In this document: positions 20,138-28,936 of the stretch, piece by piece | Layout: every line of letters begins with the position of its first letter | Numbering within the stretch: the first letter of the stretch is position 1 | From: Acinetobacter sp. ANC 4204 | Lineage (GTDB): Bacteria; Pseudomonadota; Gammaproteobacteria; Pseudomonadales; Moraxellaceae | NCBI RefSeq assembly: GCF_002135205.1 | Contig: NZ_NEFZ01000011.1 | Coordinates: 43,808 to 107,807 of the forward strand | Reading direction: 5' to 3' | DNA: 64,000 nt | Notes under the pieces: generated by a model | The model's database searches: none | What the model was told of the DNA's origin: nothing | What the model saw: only the letters and a program-made list of their open reading frames with translations | Translations under genes and position numbers: made by a program

Positions 20138-21228
20138 CAACCTTGTCTCCATACCGTCATGTATTGCTGGCTCACGTGCTGAATACTAAAGTTCTGCTCT
20201 ACCCGCGCCCGTGTTTGTTGCTTTAAACTGCGCTTATCAGCCTGTGACAATTTTACATAGTTTAAAATCGCCGCTTTCAACCCTGCTACATCGCGTGGCG
20301 CAACCACCCAACCTTTCTCTTCTACAATATATTTAGCATCCCCAACATCCGTCGTGATGCAGGGTAAACCTGAGGCCATCGCTTCGACCAAAACATTGGG
20401 AAAACCTTCCGTAATCGAAGTCATCAAAAAAGCATCCAACGATTGATAAAAAGCCGGCATATCCGAAACCTGATCGAAGAGCTGTACTTTTTGTGGATCT
20501 AACTGATGCTCTGCAAAGGCTTGTTTGATTTCAGGGGTGTCTAAATTGGCACCACTCCCCGCAATTTTAAATACAATCGGCTGATCTTTAAGTTCAGCAA
20601 TCACTTGCAATAAATATGCATACCCTTTAGCTGTATGGTAGCGCCCTGCAAAACCAATTGTGATCGGTTCATGCAATTGCTCATTTACTAGAAACTGATC
20701 TAAGGCAACACCATTGGCAATCACCTGCTGATTTGCATTGTTAAAACCAAACGCTTGATGTTGCTCAAGGGATGAATGCGCACAATACACAATACCTTTC
20801 GGTTGCTGAGAGAAAAGCTTGCTGAGGTTTAATGCCACTTTGGTACTCAGCGACTCTTCTTTAGGTGATGCCAGTGAATGATGAACCCCCCAAAAAACAG
20901 GTGGTTTTTGTTGCATGCCCAACAGACTTAGACTGGTCATCGCATTGGCATGGTACATCCAACCTTGTACCACATTCGGTTGAATCTGTTGCAGTAGTGT
21001 TCTGAGTTTAAGCATGACACTAAAACTGTTTATACCCTTCCAATTTAAACTGTAGTGTGAAGAGCACAGCTTCAAGGTTTCGGCATAAACATTGGATACA
21101 TGCATTAATGAGATAATAATGTGTTCATACTCTGCCTGCGTTTGCGCAACCAAACGGGACAGCATCATTTCAGCGCCACCCACACCTGCGAAGTTGGTAA
21201 TCACATGTACAACCACAGGTTTGTTCAT
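20137..21228 (-). CDS. GT4 glycosyltransferase
   Basis: A 363-residue GT-B family 4 transferase. It has VVHVITNFAGVGGAEMML at the N terminus, TIGFAGRYHTAKGYAYLL leading the donor-binding domain, and MTSITEGFPNVLVEAMASGLP with the EX7E motif near residue 275. It should extend the lipid-linked oligosaccharide on the cytoplasmic side. It overlaps the previous gene by four bases (ATGA) and the next by one, so the three GT4 genes are tightly coupled. Donor and acceptor unknown. Confidence 0.85.
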   Translation of the reverse strand: MNKPVVVHVITNFAGVGGAEMMLSRLVAQTQAEYEHIIISLMHVSNVYAETLKLCSSHYSLNWKGINSFSVMLKLRTLLQQIQPNVVQGWMYHANAMTSLSLLGMQQKPPVFWGVHHSLASPKEESLSTKVALNLSKLFSQQPKGIVYCAHSSLEQHQAFGFNNANQQVIANGVALDQFLVNEQLHEPITIGFAGRYHTAKGYAYLLQVIAELKDQPIVFKIAGSGANLDTPEIKQAFAEHQLDPQKVQLFDQVSDMPAFYQSLDAFLMTSITEGFPNVLVEAMASGLPCITTDVGDAKYIVEEKGWVVAPRDVAGLKAAILNYVKLSQADKRSLKQQTRARVEQNFSIQHVSQQYMTVWRQG

Positions 21229-22346
21229 ACTGCCAACCCCATCATCTGAGCATAGCGTTGCAATACCGTATCTTTATGGAACTGCTGACAGTGCTGTTCA
21301 AATTCAACCGCAGTATATTGCACACCGTCTGCACAAAGCGCTTGCTGCATAGCCTCTGCTAATGCAGGTGCATCATCGCAAGGCACCAATAAGCCGAATT
21401 TGGCATTATCCAAAATTTCCATCGGGCCACTTGGACAATCGGTACTGACCACTTTAATTTTTGAAGCTAGTGCCTGAATCAGCACACCTGGCAAACCTTC
21501 CCAATTTGAACTCAGCACAAACAGTTCAGCATATTTAAAATAAGCATAAGGATTGGCATCAAAACCGGGTAAATCCACAACATCGCGTAGACCCAAGTCA
21601 GCACGTAAATGTTCCAGTTCTTGACGCAACTCACCTTCACCCAAAATGATCAAACGGGTATTGGGCTGCTGTTGATGTAACCTAGCAAAGGCACGAATCA
21701 AATTGGCAAAGTTCTTTGCTTCTGTTAAACGTCCAACCGCCATGATGACTTTAAGATTAGGCTCAAAAAAACGATGCGTTACAGTTGCTTGAAGTTTAGT
21801 AAAATAACTGTCATCAATCACGGGGTTGTAAATGGTGACTAAATTAGACTGTTGATAGCCATAGTATTTGCGAAAATCCTCCAACACCCCATTGGATACA
21901 CAAACCACTCGGTCCGTCATGGGATAGCTATAGTTCACAAGGCTTTTCAAGACAAACTTGGCAAAACCTTGCAACTTCATATTTTTCGAAGGTGTCGACA
22001 CTTCACGGAAGATTAATTTGGTTTTGACTCTTGCCAGTTTCTTGGCAAAGGCACAAATAATATTGCTATGGGTTTGGGTGGCAACGACTGCAAGGTACTG
22101 CCCTGTTTTTAATTGTTGTTTCAGTGGCATCAAAGCATTCACCACTCGCCCACAGTTCAAATCAAGCAGTTGGATTTTAGGGCTGACCTCAGGACGTAAT
22201 TTTCCCTTTTCACCCTGTATATTACATACAGCCAAATCCACCTGAATACCTTGCTCAGCAAAGCTATTGGCCAGCTGGATGACGGTTCGTTCAGCCCCTC
22301 CACCACCCAGTGTTGGTAAAAAGAACATCACTTTATTCAACATCAT
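21225..22346 (-). CDS. GT4 glycosyltransferase
   Basis: A 373-residue GT4 transferase with VMFFLPTLGGGGAERTVIQLA at the N terminus, VIMAVGRLTEAKNFANLIRA and LSSNWEGLPGVLIQALASK near residue 285. The second Glu of the EX7E motif is Gln here, a variant seen in some members. The ATG at 22346 has AAGTGGA just upstream, a good ribosome site; a GTG three codons earlier lies inside that site and an ATG directly follows. First glycosyltransferase of the GT4 set. Specific sugar not identifiable. Confidence 0.85.
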   Translation of the reverse strand: MMLNKVMFFLPTLGGGGAERTVIQLANSFAEQGIQVDLAVCNIQGEKGKLRPEVSPKIQLLDLNCGRVVNALMPLKQQLKTGQYLAVVATQTHSNIICAFAKKLARVKTKLIFREVSTPSKNMKLQGFAKFVLKSLVNYSYPMTDRVVCVSNGVLEDFRKYYGYQQSNLVTIYNPVIDDSYFTKLQATVTHRFFEPNLKVIMAVGRLTEAKNFANLIRAFARLHQQQPNTRLIILGEGELRQELEHLRADLGLRDVVDLPGFDANPYAYFKYAELFVLSSNWEGLPGVLIQALASKIKVVSTDCPSGPMEILDNAKFGLLVPCDDAPALAEAMQQALCADGVQYTAVEFEQHCQQFHKDTVLQRYAQMMGLAV

Positions 22347-22361
22347 AAAATCCACTTAAAG

Positions 22362-22913
22362 CTAAAGCTGAGATTGTTTTTGTGCTTGAAGCTCAATCGC
22401 ACGCTGCACACGTTGAGTATAGTCCTGAATCCCTGCAAGCTCAGAGTCACTGGCACAAGTGGTTTTAATTTTGGCTTGAAAGTCATCAAAACTGCTCACC
22501 ACTTTGGCAGGTACTCCAATTGCTACACTATTATCAGGAATATCTTTAGTCACCACTGAACCTGCGCCAATCACCACATTTGAACCAATCGTGACCCCCG
22601 GCATAATAATGCTATTGACCCCAATAAAAACATGAGAACCCACATGAATAGGGGCAAAACGTTGATAACGTTTGCCTTGCGCATCATAAACAAGGCAGGT
22701 ACTACCATCATGCGTAATAAACTTAACGCCTGAGGTGACTGTAACGTGATTCCCTAGATGAATCAGAAAAGGTTCAGAGCCCCAGCTCTTGATATAAATT
22801 CGACAATGCTCACCGATAGTCACCCCTTTTTTACGCGCATAAGCAATACTGCCCTTGAACATAAAATAGGCTAAATCAAACACTGTGTTGAAAATTGACC
22901 GAATCAATGCCAT
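22362..22913 (-). CDS. Hexapeptide-repeat acyltransferase
   Basis: A 183-residue left-handed beta-helix acyltransferase. Hexapeptide repeats run from about residue 75 (IHVGSHVFIGVNSIIMPGVTIGSNVVIGAGSVVTKDIPDNSVAIGVPAK is the typical loop-to-tail pattern), with ITHDG near 70 contributing a likely active-site His. Members of this family O-acetylate capsule or O-antigen sugars. It sits between an acyltransferase and GT4 genes in the K locus, so it most likely modifies the repeat unit. Acyl group and target position cannot be told. Confidence 0.82.
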   Translation of the reverse strand: MALIRSIFNTVFDLAYFMFKGSIAYARKKGVTIGEHCRIYIKSWGSEPFLIHLGNHVTVTSGVKFITHDGSTCLVYDAQGKRYQRFAPIHVGSHVFIGVNSIIMPGVTIGSNVVIGAGSVVTKDIPDNSVAIGVPAKVVSSFDDFQAKIKTTCASDSELAGIQDYTQRVQRAIELQAQKQSQL

Positions 22914-23019
22914 GTATCAAAAAGACCCAAGATAAATAGATAAATGTGCAACAAAAGTACTGCAACGGGCTATTTTACTCTCAATTGTGCAACACGGATA
23001 TGCTCTGTCCAACAGAGTT

Positions 23020-23607
23020 TTATTTTATTTTTTTTGCAGGTGTTCCTACGTAAACCCCCGCCTCGGGAATGCTTTTACTCACCAATGAACAGGCGCCCAC
23101 GACCACATTATTGGCAATATTGACGCCATCAAGCACGGTTACTCGAGCACCAAACCAAATATTTTCACCAATTTGAATCCCCTGTTTAGTAATTTGGTCT
23201 TTGACCAAAACCTCAGGATCATCAAACTTATGGTTACTGGCGATCATAATACTTTGCGTGCCAATCCGGGTATTATCCCCAATGCTTAGACCACCACAGC
23301 CATTGAGAAAAGATTTGGAGTTGATACTGACATTCTGTCCAATTTCAACCTTGCCACCAAAACACTTGATATAACAGCTTTCACCAATAAAACTGTGATC
23401 ACCAATACAAAGCGTGGCGCCCTTTTCCACAATAATCGTGACATCATCCCCAATATAGACATTTTCCCCGATACTCACGACACCGCTAATATCGAGCTTA
23501 GTCCGCTTCCCAAAATATTTAAACCGACTTGAAAAAGCCATGTTATACAGCGCCTTACGGCACTGTGCAGAGAGCCAGTTGAGCAACTTCAAAGTTTTAA
23601 AAAACAT
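23020..23607 (-). CDS. Hexapeptide-repeat acyltransferase
   Basis: A 195-residue acyltransferase of the maltose/galactoside O-acetyltransferase-like group, with repeats VSIGENVYIGDDVTI, FIGESCYIKCFGG and a C-terminal IGENIWFGARVTVLDGVNIANNVVVGACSLVSKS. The IASNHKFDDP segment carries a likely catalytic His. I start it at the ATG at 23607, which overlaps the flippase stop by one base (TGATG) and has GGAGAG nine bases upstream; a GTG at 23625 is possible. With the next gene it gives this module two acyltransferases, consistent with decoration of amino or hydroxyl groups. Confidence 0.82.
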   Translation of the reverse strand: MFFKTLKLLNWLSAQCRKALYNMAFSSRFKYFGKRTKLDISGVVSIGENVYIGDDVTIIVEKGATLCIGDHSFIGESCYIKCFGGKVEIGQNVSINSKSFLNGCGGLSIGDNTRIGTQSIMIASNHKFDDPEVLVKDQITKQGIQIGENIWFGARVTVLDGVNIANNVVVGACSLVSKSIPEAGVYVGTPAKKIK

Positions 23608-24779
23608 CACAATTTTGCTCTCCACACCACATATAAAATGGAAAAATTATAAAAAATGAGTGCTACAGGAACAGCCAAAAGCATATAAATTTTATCATTC
23701 ATCATGACATAGAGCCCAGCAAACAAAATGAACTTTAAAATCAATTCCACAATTTGCAGTCTAAACAAAACTTGGCTGTTTCGTTTCGCAATCAGATAAG
23801 CTGAACTGGGCGGATTACAAAAGACCGCCCAATAGCCCAATGCCAAAATTTGGAAATAGGTTGAAATACCGACCCACTCATGGCCAAAAGCCCACAAATA
23901 AACACTTTCAGGTAATACAAAAAATACTGCAAAAAATGGCAGCGAAATCAGGCTTAAAATCACACTGCTATGCAAAGCCTGACGATTGGTGTGTGCATGT
24001 TTAAATTTGCGAATAAAAAATTGGCGAAGGGTTTGCGACATTAGGTTAATTGGGACACGGAGCGTACGTTCAACAATGGCGTAAAAACCCATTGCCTGCA
24101 CCCCGACAAAATGCGAAACAACATAATAAGGTAAGTTATGTGAAAAACTATTTAAGAGTGCATGCGGTGTATTGCTATAGATAAAATCTTTATAATGTTT
24201 AAATGCTTGCCAACTCACGGTATAGAGCTGATTTTTCAAGATATAAAGCATGACCACAAGCAGCATAATCAGTGAGCTTACTGCATAACTGTTGACCAAG
24301 CTGATGCTCACCCATAACGGTAAACTTAACTGCACCACCACCACAATCAGGCTTCTAAAAACATTCAACCCTGCACAAAAATATTCGGCATGTACTGAAA
24401 ACTTATAGTTATAGAGGCTTTGAATCAAAGTATTGGCAAGTATTCCACTACAAATTGCCCCAACCATTGCTCCATCAAAAAAGCAACTCAAAACACCAGC
24501 CGAAAGCAATGAAATAATGGTCGCAAAAACCGCACCTTCGAAAATGAGGCTTTTTTGATGCTGTTGTTCTGCTACCAATTGCGCTTGATCTAAACGCAAA
24601 TTCGCTACCGTCGATAAAACACTAACGATGGCTAAAGCAATGCCATATTCACCAAAGTCTTGAACTGAGTATAAGCGCGTTAAAAAAGGCAGGGCGATAA
24701 ATGTCATTATCGCACCCACTAATAAACTTGCGGTGATTAAACCAATCGATTGGTATTTGGCGAATAGGCGCGCAATCAT
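23607..24779 (-). CDS. wzx: Wzx-type flippase of the QuiNAc4NAc/GalNAcA module
   Basis: A 390-residue polytopic MOP-superfamily protein whose N terminus (GAIMTFIALPFLTRLYSVQDFGEYGIALA) is the standard polysaccharide-synthase signature. Hydrophobic segments fill the rest. It would flip the QuiNAc4NAc-initiated lipid-linked oligosaccharide. It follows tviC by 10 bp. It is the second Wzx in the window; no Wzy-like gene accompanies it in this half of the locus. Substrate inferred from neighbours only. Confidence 0.85.
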   Translation of the reverse strand: MIARLFAKYQSIGLITASLLVGAIMTFIALPFLTRLYSVQDFGEYGIALAIVSVLSTVANLRLDQAQLVAEQQHQKSLIFEGAVFATIISLLSAGVLSCFFDGAMVGAICSGILANTLIQSLYNYKFSVHAEYFCAGLNVFRSLIVVVVQLSLPLWVSISLVNSYAVSSLIMLLVVMLYILKNQLYTVSWQAFKHYKDFIYSNTPHALLNSFSHNLPYYVVSHFVGVQAMGFYAIVERTLRVPINLMSQTLRQFFIRKFKHAHTNRQALHSSVILSLISLPFFAVFFVLPESVYLWAFGHEWVGISTYFQILALGYWAVFCNPPSSAYLIAKRNSQVLFRLQIVELILKFILFAGLYVMMNDKIYMLLAVPVALIFYNFSILYVVWRAKL

Positions 24780-24789
24780 GTCAGCCCGT

Positions 24790-25812
24790 TCAGGTCAAAT
24801 TGTTGACATACCAACGCATTGCCAACTGAATACCTTCAGCAATCGGGTATTCAGGCGCATATCCTAAAGCTTGTTGAATTTTGGCAATACTGGCTTGTGA
24901 ATGGCGCACATCTCCTGCACGAAATTCACGATACACTGCAGATTTTGCATAGTTGATCGAATTTTCAAGCAATGCGACTTGAATTGCAGCATATAAATCA
25001 TTCAAAGTGGTACGATCACCCACAGCCACATTATAGACTTGGTTTTTCGCCTCGTCAGGGGCTGTGGCTGCCAAAATATTGGCTTGTACCGTATTATCAA
25101 TAAAACAGAAATCTCGACTGGTTTCCCCATCGCCATTGATGAAGACATCATCCCCTGCAATCATCGATGCCGTCCATTTTGGAATCACCGCTGCATAGGC
25201 ACCATTTGGATCTTGGCGTTGCCCAAAAACATTAAAATAGCGTAATCCAATGGCTTTAAAACTATAGCTACGGGCAAACACATCTGCATATAGCTCATTC
25301 ACATATTTAGTTACGGCATAGGGTGAAAGCGGATTCCCAATATTTTCTTCAACTTTAGGTAATCCTGGATGATCACCATAGGTTGAACTGCTTGCCGCAT
25401 AACTAAAACTTGAAACATGCGCATCACGTGCTGCGGTCAGCATATTCAAAAAGCCACTGATATTGGTGTCATTGGTCGTGATCGGATCAACAATCGAACG
25501 TGGTACAGAACCCAAAGCAGCTTGATGCAAAACATAGTCCACACCAGTACAAGCTGTTTGACAGTCTGCAAACTGACGAATATCACCCTCAATGAAATTG
25601 AAATTTGACCACTGTGCCTCTGAGACACATCCTTTCACTTCATCAAGATTATGTTGATAGCCTGTCGCAAAATTATCTAACCCGACCACGATCTGATCCA
25701 GCTTTAATAATGTTTCAAGCAAATTTGAACCAATAAATCCAGCAACGCCCGTGATTAGCCATGTCTTCGGTGCTTGTTGTAACTGCTCGCAGACCGTTTG
25801 ATATTGGTTCAT
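24790..25812 (-). CDS. tviC: UDP-N-acetylhexosamine C4-epimerase (TviC/WbpP type)
   Basis: Extended SDR that epimerises UDP-GlcNAc/UDP-GalNAc or their uronic acids at C4. The 340 residues closely follow Wbp[58 protein letters not shown] and [12 protein letters not shown] (YxxxK). With TviB upstream it supplies UDP-GalNAcA. The ATG at 25812 is preferred; it matches the family start and has GGA upstream, whereas an ATG 24 bases earlier lacks a ribosome site. Annotated as gne or wbpP in other schemes. Confidence 0.93.
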   Translation of the reverse strand: MNQYQTVCEQLQQAPKTWLITGVAGFIGSNLLETLLKLDQIVVGLDNFATGYQHNLDEVKGCVSEAQWSNFNFIEGDIRQFADCQTACTGVDYVLHQAALGSVPRSIVDPITTNDTNISGFLNMLTAARDAHVSSFSYAASSSTYGDHPGLPKVEENIGNPLSPYAVTKYVNELYADVFARSYSFKAIGLRYFNVFGQRQDPNGAYAAVIPKWTASMIAGDDVFINGDGETSRDFCFIDNTVQANILAATAPDEAKNQVYNVAVGDRTTLNDLYAAIQVALLENSINYAKSAVYREFRAGDVRHSQASIAKIQQALGYAPEYPIAEGIQLAMRWYVNNLT

Positions 25813-25840
25813 CGTAAATTTTCCAAAAACATTCAATAAA

Positions 25841-27118
25841 TTATAGACGTAAATCAGACTCTGATTGATCTAATACATATTTTAAATCATACAAGACATG
25901 GCTTTCTTTACCTAAAGCACGAATTGCATCAGCGCCCATCACCTTAAATTGCTGGTGGGCAACCGCAAGAATCACCGCATCATACGTTTGCTGATTTAAA
26001 GACTGTACTGGGCTAATCGCATATTCACTTTCAGCCTCAATTGGGCTCACCCACGGGTCATATACATCAACATCAATATGATATTCTTCAAGTTCTTTCA
26101 CAATGTCGATGATACGGGTATTACGAATATCAGGACAGTTTTCCTTAAAACTGAGCCCCAAGACTAAAACTTTTGCGCCTTCAACCTGAATCTTCTTTTT
26201 CACCATACTTTTAACAAGTTGGGTGACGACATAAGCACCCATGCCATCGTTCAGACGACGACCTGCCAAGATAATTTCAGGATGATAACCCATCGACTGT
26301 GCTTTATGAGTTAAGTAATACGGGTCAACCCCGATACAGTGCCCACCCACTAAACCTGGACGGAATGGTAAAAAGTTCCATTTTGTTCCTGCGGCTGTGA
26401 GTACATCTTCTGTATCAATGCCCATTTTATTGAAGATCAAAGCAAGTTCATTAATTAAAGCAATATTTACATCACGTTGTGTGTTTTCAATCACTTTTGC
26501 TGCTTCTGCAACTTTGATACTTGGCGCTTTGTGCGTGCCCGCTTCAATAATAAGATTATATACTTCATCGACAAAATCAGCGACTTCGGGTGTAGAACCT
26601 GAGGTGATTTTTAGAATATTCGTAACCCGATGGAGCTTATCCCCTGGATTAATCCGTTCGGGGCTATAGCCCGCAAAAAAATCTTGATTGAATGTTAAAC
26701 CTGATACTTTTTCTAAGACAGGAATACAGGCTTCTTCTGTTGCACCGGGGTAAACGGTCGATTCATAGACAACGATATCACCCGCAGATAATACCTGACC
26801 AATACTTTGTGATGCTTTGATTAATGGAGTGAGATCGGGTTGTTTAAATTCATCAATCGGTGTTGGAACGGTCACAATATAAAAGTTACAACTTTTTAGA
26901 TCTTCTAAATCTGCGCTATAACTCAACTGAGTTGCTTGCATCAACTCATCTGGAGACACTTCCAAGGTATGGTCTTGACCAGACTTTAACTCATCAATTC
27001 GCTTCTGATGAATATCGAAACCCAGCACAGAAACTTTTTTACCAAACTCTACAGCCAGAGGTAAACCAACATAACCTAATCCGATGATGGCAATTTTTAG
27101 ATCAGCGAGTTGTAGCAT
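25841..27118 (-). CDS. tviB: UDP-N-acetylhexosamine 6-dehydrogenase (TviB/WbpO/Gna type)
   Basis: NAD-dependent dehydrogenase making UDP-GlcNAcA or UDP-GalNAcA. All features of an active enzyme are present, in contrast to the ugd at 1907-3160: [18 protein letters not shown] at the N terminus, [27 protein letters not shown] and [15 protein letters not shown] with the catalytic cysteine, followed by [13 protein letters not shown]. At 425 residues it matches TviB of Vi antigen synthesis closely. It is the first gene of the leftward K-locus run, diverging from wza, and is usually called gna in Acinetobacter K loci. Confidence 0.95.
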   Translation of the reverse strand: MLQLADLKIAIIGLGYVGLPLAVEFGKKVSVLGFDIHQKRIDELKSGQDHTLEVSPDELMQATQLSYSADLEDLKSCNFYIVTVPTPIDEFKQPDLTPLIKASQSIGQVLSAGDIVVYESTVYPGATEEACIPVLEKVSGLTFNQDFFAGYSPERINPGDKLHRVTNILKITSGSTPEVADFVDEVYNLIIEAGTHKAPSIKVAEAAKVIENTQRDVNIALINELALIFNKMGIDTEDVLTAAGTKWNFLPFRPGLVGGHCIGVDPYYLTHKAQSMGYHPEIILAGRRLNDGMGAYVVTQLVKSMVKKKIQVEGAKVLVLGLSFKENCPDIRNTRIIDIVKELEEYHIDVDVYDPWVSPIEAESEYAISPVQSLNQQTYDAVILAVAHQQFKVMGADAIRALGKESHVLYDLKYVLDQSESDLRL

Positions 27119-27390
27119 GGTACAGCCTTGTGCAATTTGAATAGGATAGGAGCAGAGATCTCAACGTTGCACAATATAGCAGAAATTTGATTTCTTTTAA
27201 TGACTAAATTATGTTACTTAGTCCTCAAAAAATTATTCGATTAATTATAGAAACAGTACGTTTCACCAACATCTTAGGCTATGTTAAAGATATTAATTGG
27301 TATAAAATCTAACTGTTTTATATAAATTCTTCGGGTTGTCATAGCCCTGATCCATTATTCAAATTATTTATAAATAGGGTTTATTTTCGA
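27119..27390. promoter_or_regulatory. Divergent tviB/wza promoter region with dyads
   Basis: This 272-bp gap separates the two arms of the K locus and should hold both promoters. Two dyads are visible: TTGTGCAA (27128-27135) with TTGCACAA (27167-27174), and GACTAA (27202-27207) with TTAGTC (27218-27223). A candidate wza promoter is TTGGTA (27297-27302), 18-bp spacer, TATAAA (27321-27326), leaving a leader of about 60 bases. wza starts at a GTG (27391). Promoter assignment is by eye. Confidence 0.4.
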
Positions 27391-28485
27391 GTGAGTTACT
27401 ACCGCTATAGCATATTGTTAGCACTCAGTTTAAGCATAACTGGTTGTGCCGTAACATCAGGACTTCAAACTTATGATCTTCCTGAACAAGGCTCCTATAA
27501 AACAAATCAAGGTGCTGAACTTAATGTTGTACAGTTAACACAAGAGAATATCTCTAATATAGCGCAAGCACCTGTCAACAATTTTTCAGATATTCGAACT
27601 TTGTTTAATAAAAAACAAGGTATTTATCGCTTGAACTATGGTGATGTCCTATCTATCCAACTTTGGGCATATCCAGAAATTACTCCGCCTATTCAAGATG
27701 CGACCAGTGTACGAACTGTAGGCTACCCGATTGATCCAAACGGGAATGTCCAACTTCCTTTAATTGGTTCTGTCAAAATTGCTGGAAAAACGCTTGCTGA
27801 AGCACATACATTCTTGCGTAGCCAATTTAGCAAGTATCTCAAGAATCCTGACGTGATTGTCCGCGTTCTGTCTTTTGAAGCAAAACGCTACTATGTCAAC
27901 GGGCAAGTGCTTAAAAGTGGACAATACACCATCAATGATCTTCCAATCAGTCTCTATACTGCCCTAGGTCAAGCGGGCGGGATCGACACCAAGACTGGAG
28001 ATACGACCAATATTCAACTCATCCGAAATGGTCAAACATATAATCTCAATACCATTCAGTTAGAAAAACAAGGCTTATCACTCCATAACCTACTGATCCA
28101 ACCTGACGACACCATTTTCGTTAACACCAAACAAGACCAAAAACTATATGTCATGGGTGAGTCGAGTAAAAGCCAAGCAATTAGCTTAAGAGATCAAGGC
28201 ATGTCTTTAAGTGATGTATTGGGTGAAAGTGAAGGTATTAATCCATATTCTGCAAGTGCAGCACGAATTTATGTAATGCGCACAGACTTAAAGTCCAAAC
28301 AATCAACCATTTATCATTTAAACTTGAGTAGTCTGGGTAATTTGGCCTTAGCCAATCAATTCGACATGAAAAAGAACGATATTGTCTATATTGATGCAAC
28401 AGGTTTAACGCGTTGGCAGCGTGTGATGAATCAAATTGTTCCGTTCTCAAGTGCTTTATATAGTTTTGATCAACTTGGAAAATAA
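27391..28485 (+). CDS. wza: Wza outer-membrane polysaccharide export lipoprotein
   Basis: Forms the octameric outer-membrane channel for capsule export. A lipoprotein signal ends in the lipobox ITGC (about residue 16-19). The Poly_export domain (YRLNYGDVLSIQLWAYPE, IDPNGNVQLPLIGSVKIAGKTL) is followed by SLBB-type repeats (YYVNGQVLKSGQYTI, LYVMGESSKSQAISL), and 364 residues is the normal size. Start is GTG. wzb follows after 3 bp and wzc soon after, so the three form one operon. Confidence 0.96.
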   Translation: MSYYRYSILLALSLSITGCAVTSGLQTYDLPEQGSYKTNQGAELNVVQLTQENISNIAQAPVNNFSDIRTLFNKKQGIYRLNYGDVLSIQLWAYPEITPPIQDATSVRTVGYPIDPNGNVQLPLIGSVKIAGKTLAEAHTFLRSQFSKYLKNPDVIVRVLSFEAKRYYVNGQVLKSGQYTINDLPISLYTALGQAGGIDTKTGDTTNIQLIRNGQTYNLNTIQLEKQGLSLHNLLIQPDDTIFVNTKQDQKLYVMGESSKSQAISLRDQGMSLSDVLGESEGINPYSASAARIYVMRTDLKSKQSTIYHLNLSSLGNLALANQFDMKKNDIVYIDATGLTRWQRVMNQIVPFSSALYSFDQLGK

Positions 28486-28488
28486 GTC

Positions 28489-28917
28489 ATGGGGATACAA
28501 AATATTTTAGTGGTTTGTGTTGGAAACATTTGTAGAAGTCCAATGGCGGAATATTTCCTCAAACAGGAAAATCCACAGCTCAATATTGACTCTGCAGGTC
28601 TATCCGCCATGGTGGGACATGGTGCCGATGACAAGGCTATTCATTGTATGGATCAATTTAAGATTGATATGCGTCAGCATGTCGCAAAACAGATCAATGC
28701 CAGCCTCATTAAAGCTGCCGATTTGATTTTGGTGATGAGTAACAACCAAGCTCAACATATAGAAAAACAGTGGCCTTTTGCTAAAGGTAAAGTCTTTCGC
28801 CTAGGTCATTGGCAAAAACAAAATGTTGCTGACCCCTACCAGCATAATCAAGCTTTTTTTGATATAACCTGTAGCAATATTCAACGCTTTGTTGCTGATT
28901 GGAAATCACATTTTTAA
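28489..28917 (+). CDS. wzb: Low-molecular-weight protein tyrosine phosphatase
   Basis: Cytoplasmic phosphatase that removes phosphate from the tyrosine kinase Wzc, allowing its phosphorylation cycle during capsule assembly. The phosphatase loop CVGNICRS (CX5R) is at residues 9-16 and the catalytic Asp is in VADPYQ near residue 113. At 142 residues it is a standard Wzb. It lies between wza and wzc. Confidence 0.96.
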   Translation: MGIQNILVVCVGNICRSPMAEYFLKQENPQLNIDSAGLSAMVGHGADDKAIHCMDQFKIDMRQHVAKQINASLIKAADLILVMSNNQAQHIEKQWPFAKGKVFRLGHWQKQNVADPYQHNQAFFDITCSNIQRFVADWKSHF

Positions 28918-28936
28918 ATTATTACGATATTAAATT

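Noticed and set aside
27227..27390. Possible JUMPstart/ops antitermination element before wza
   Set aside because: I looked for a GGCGGTAG-like element in the leader and did not find one.
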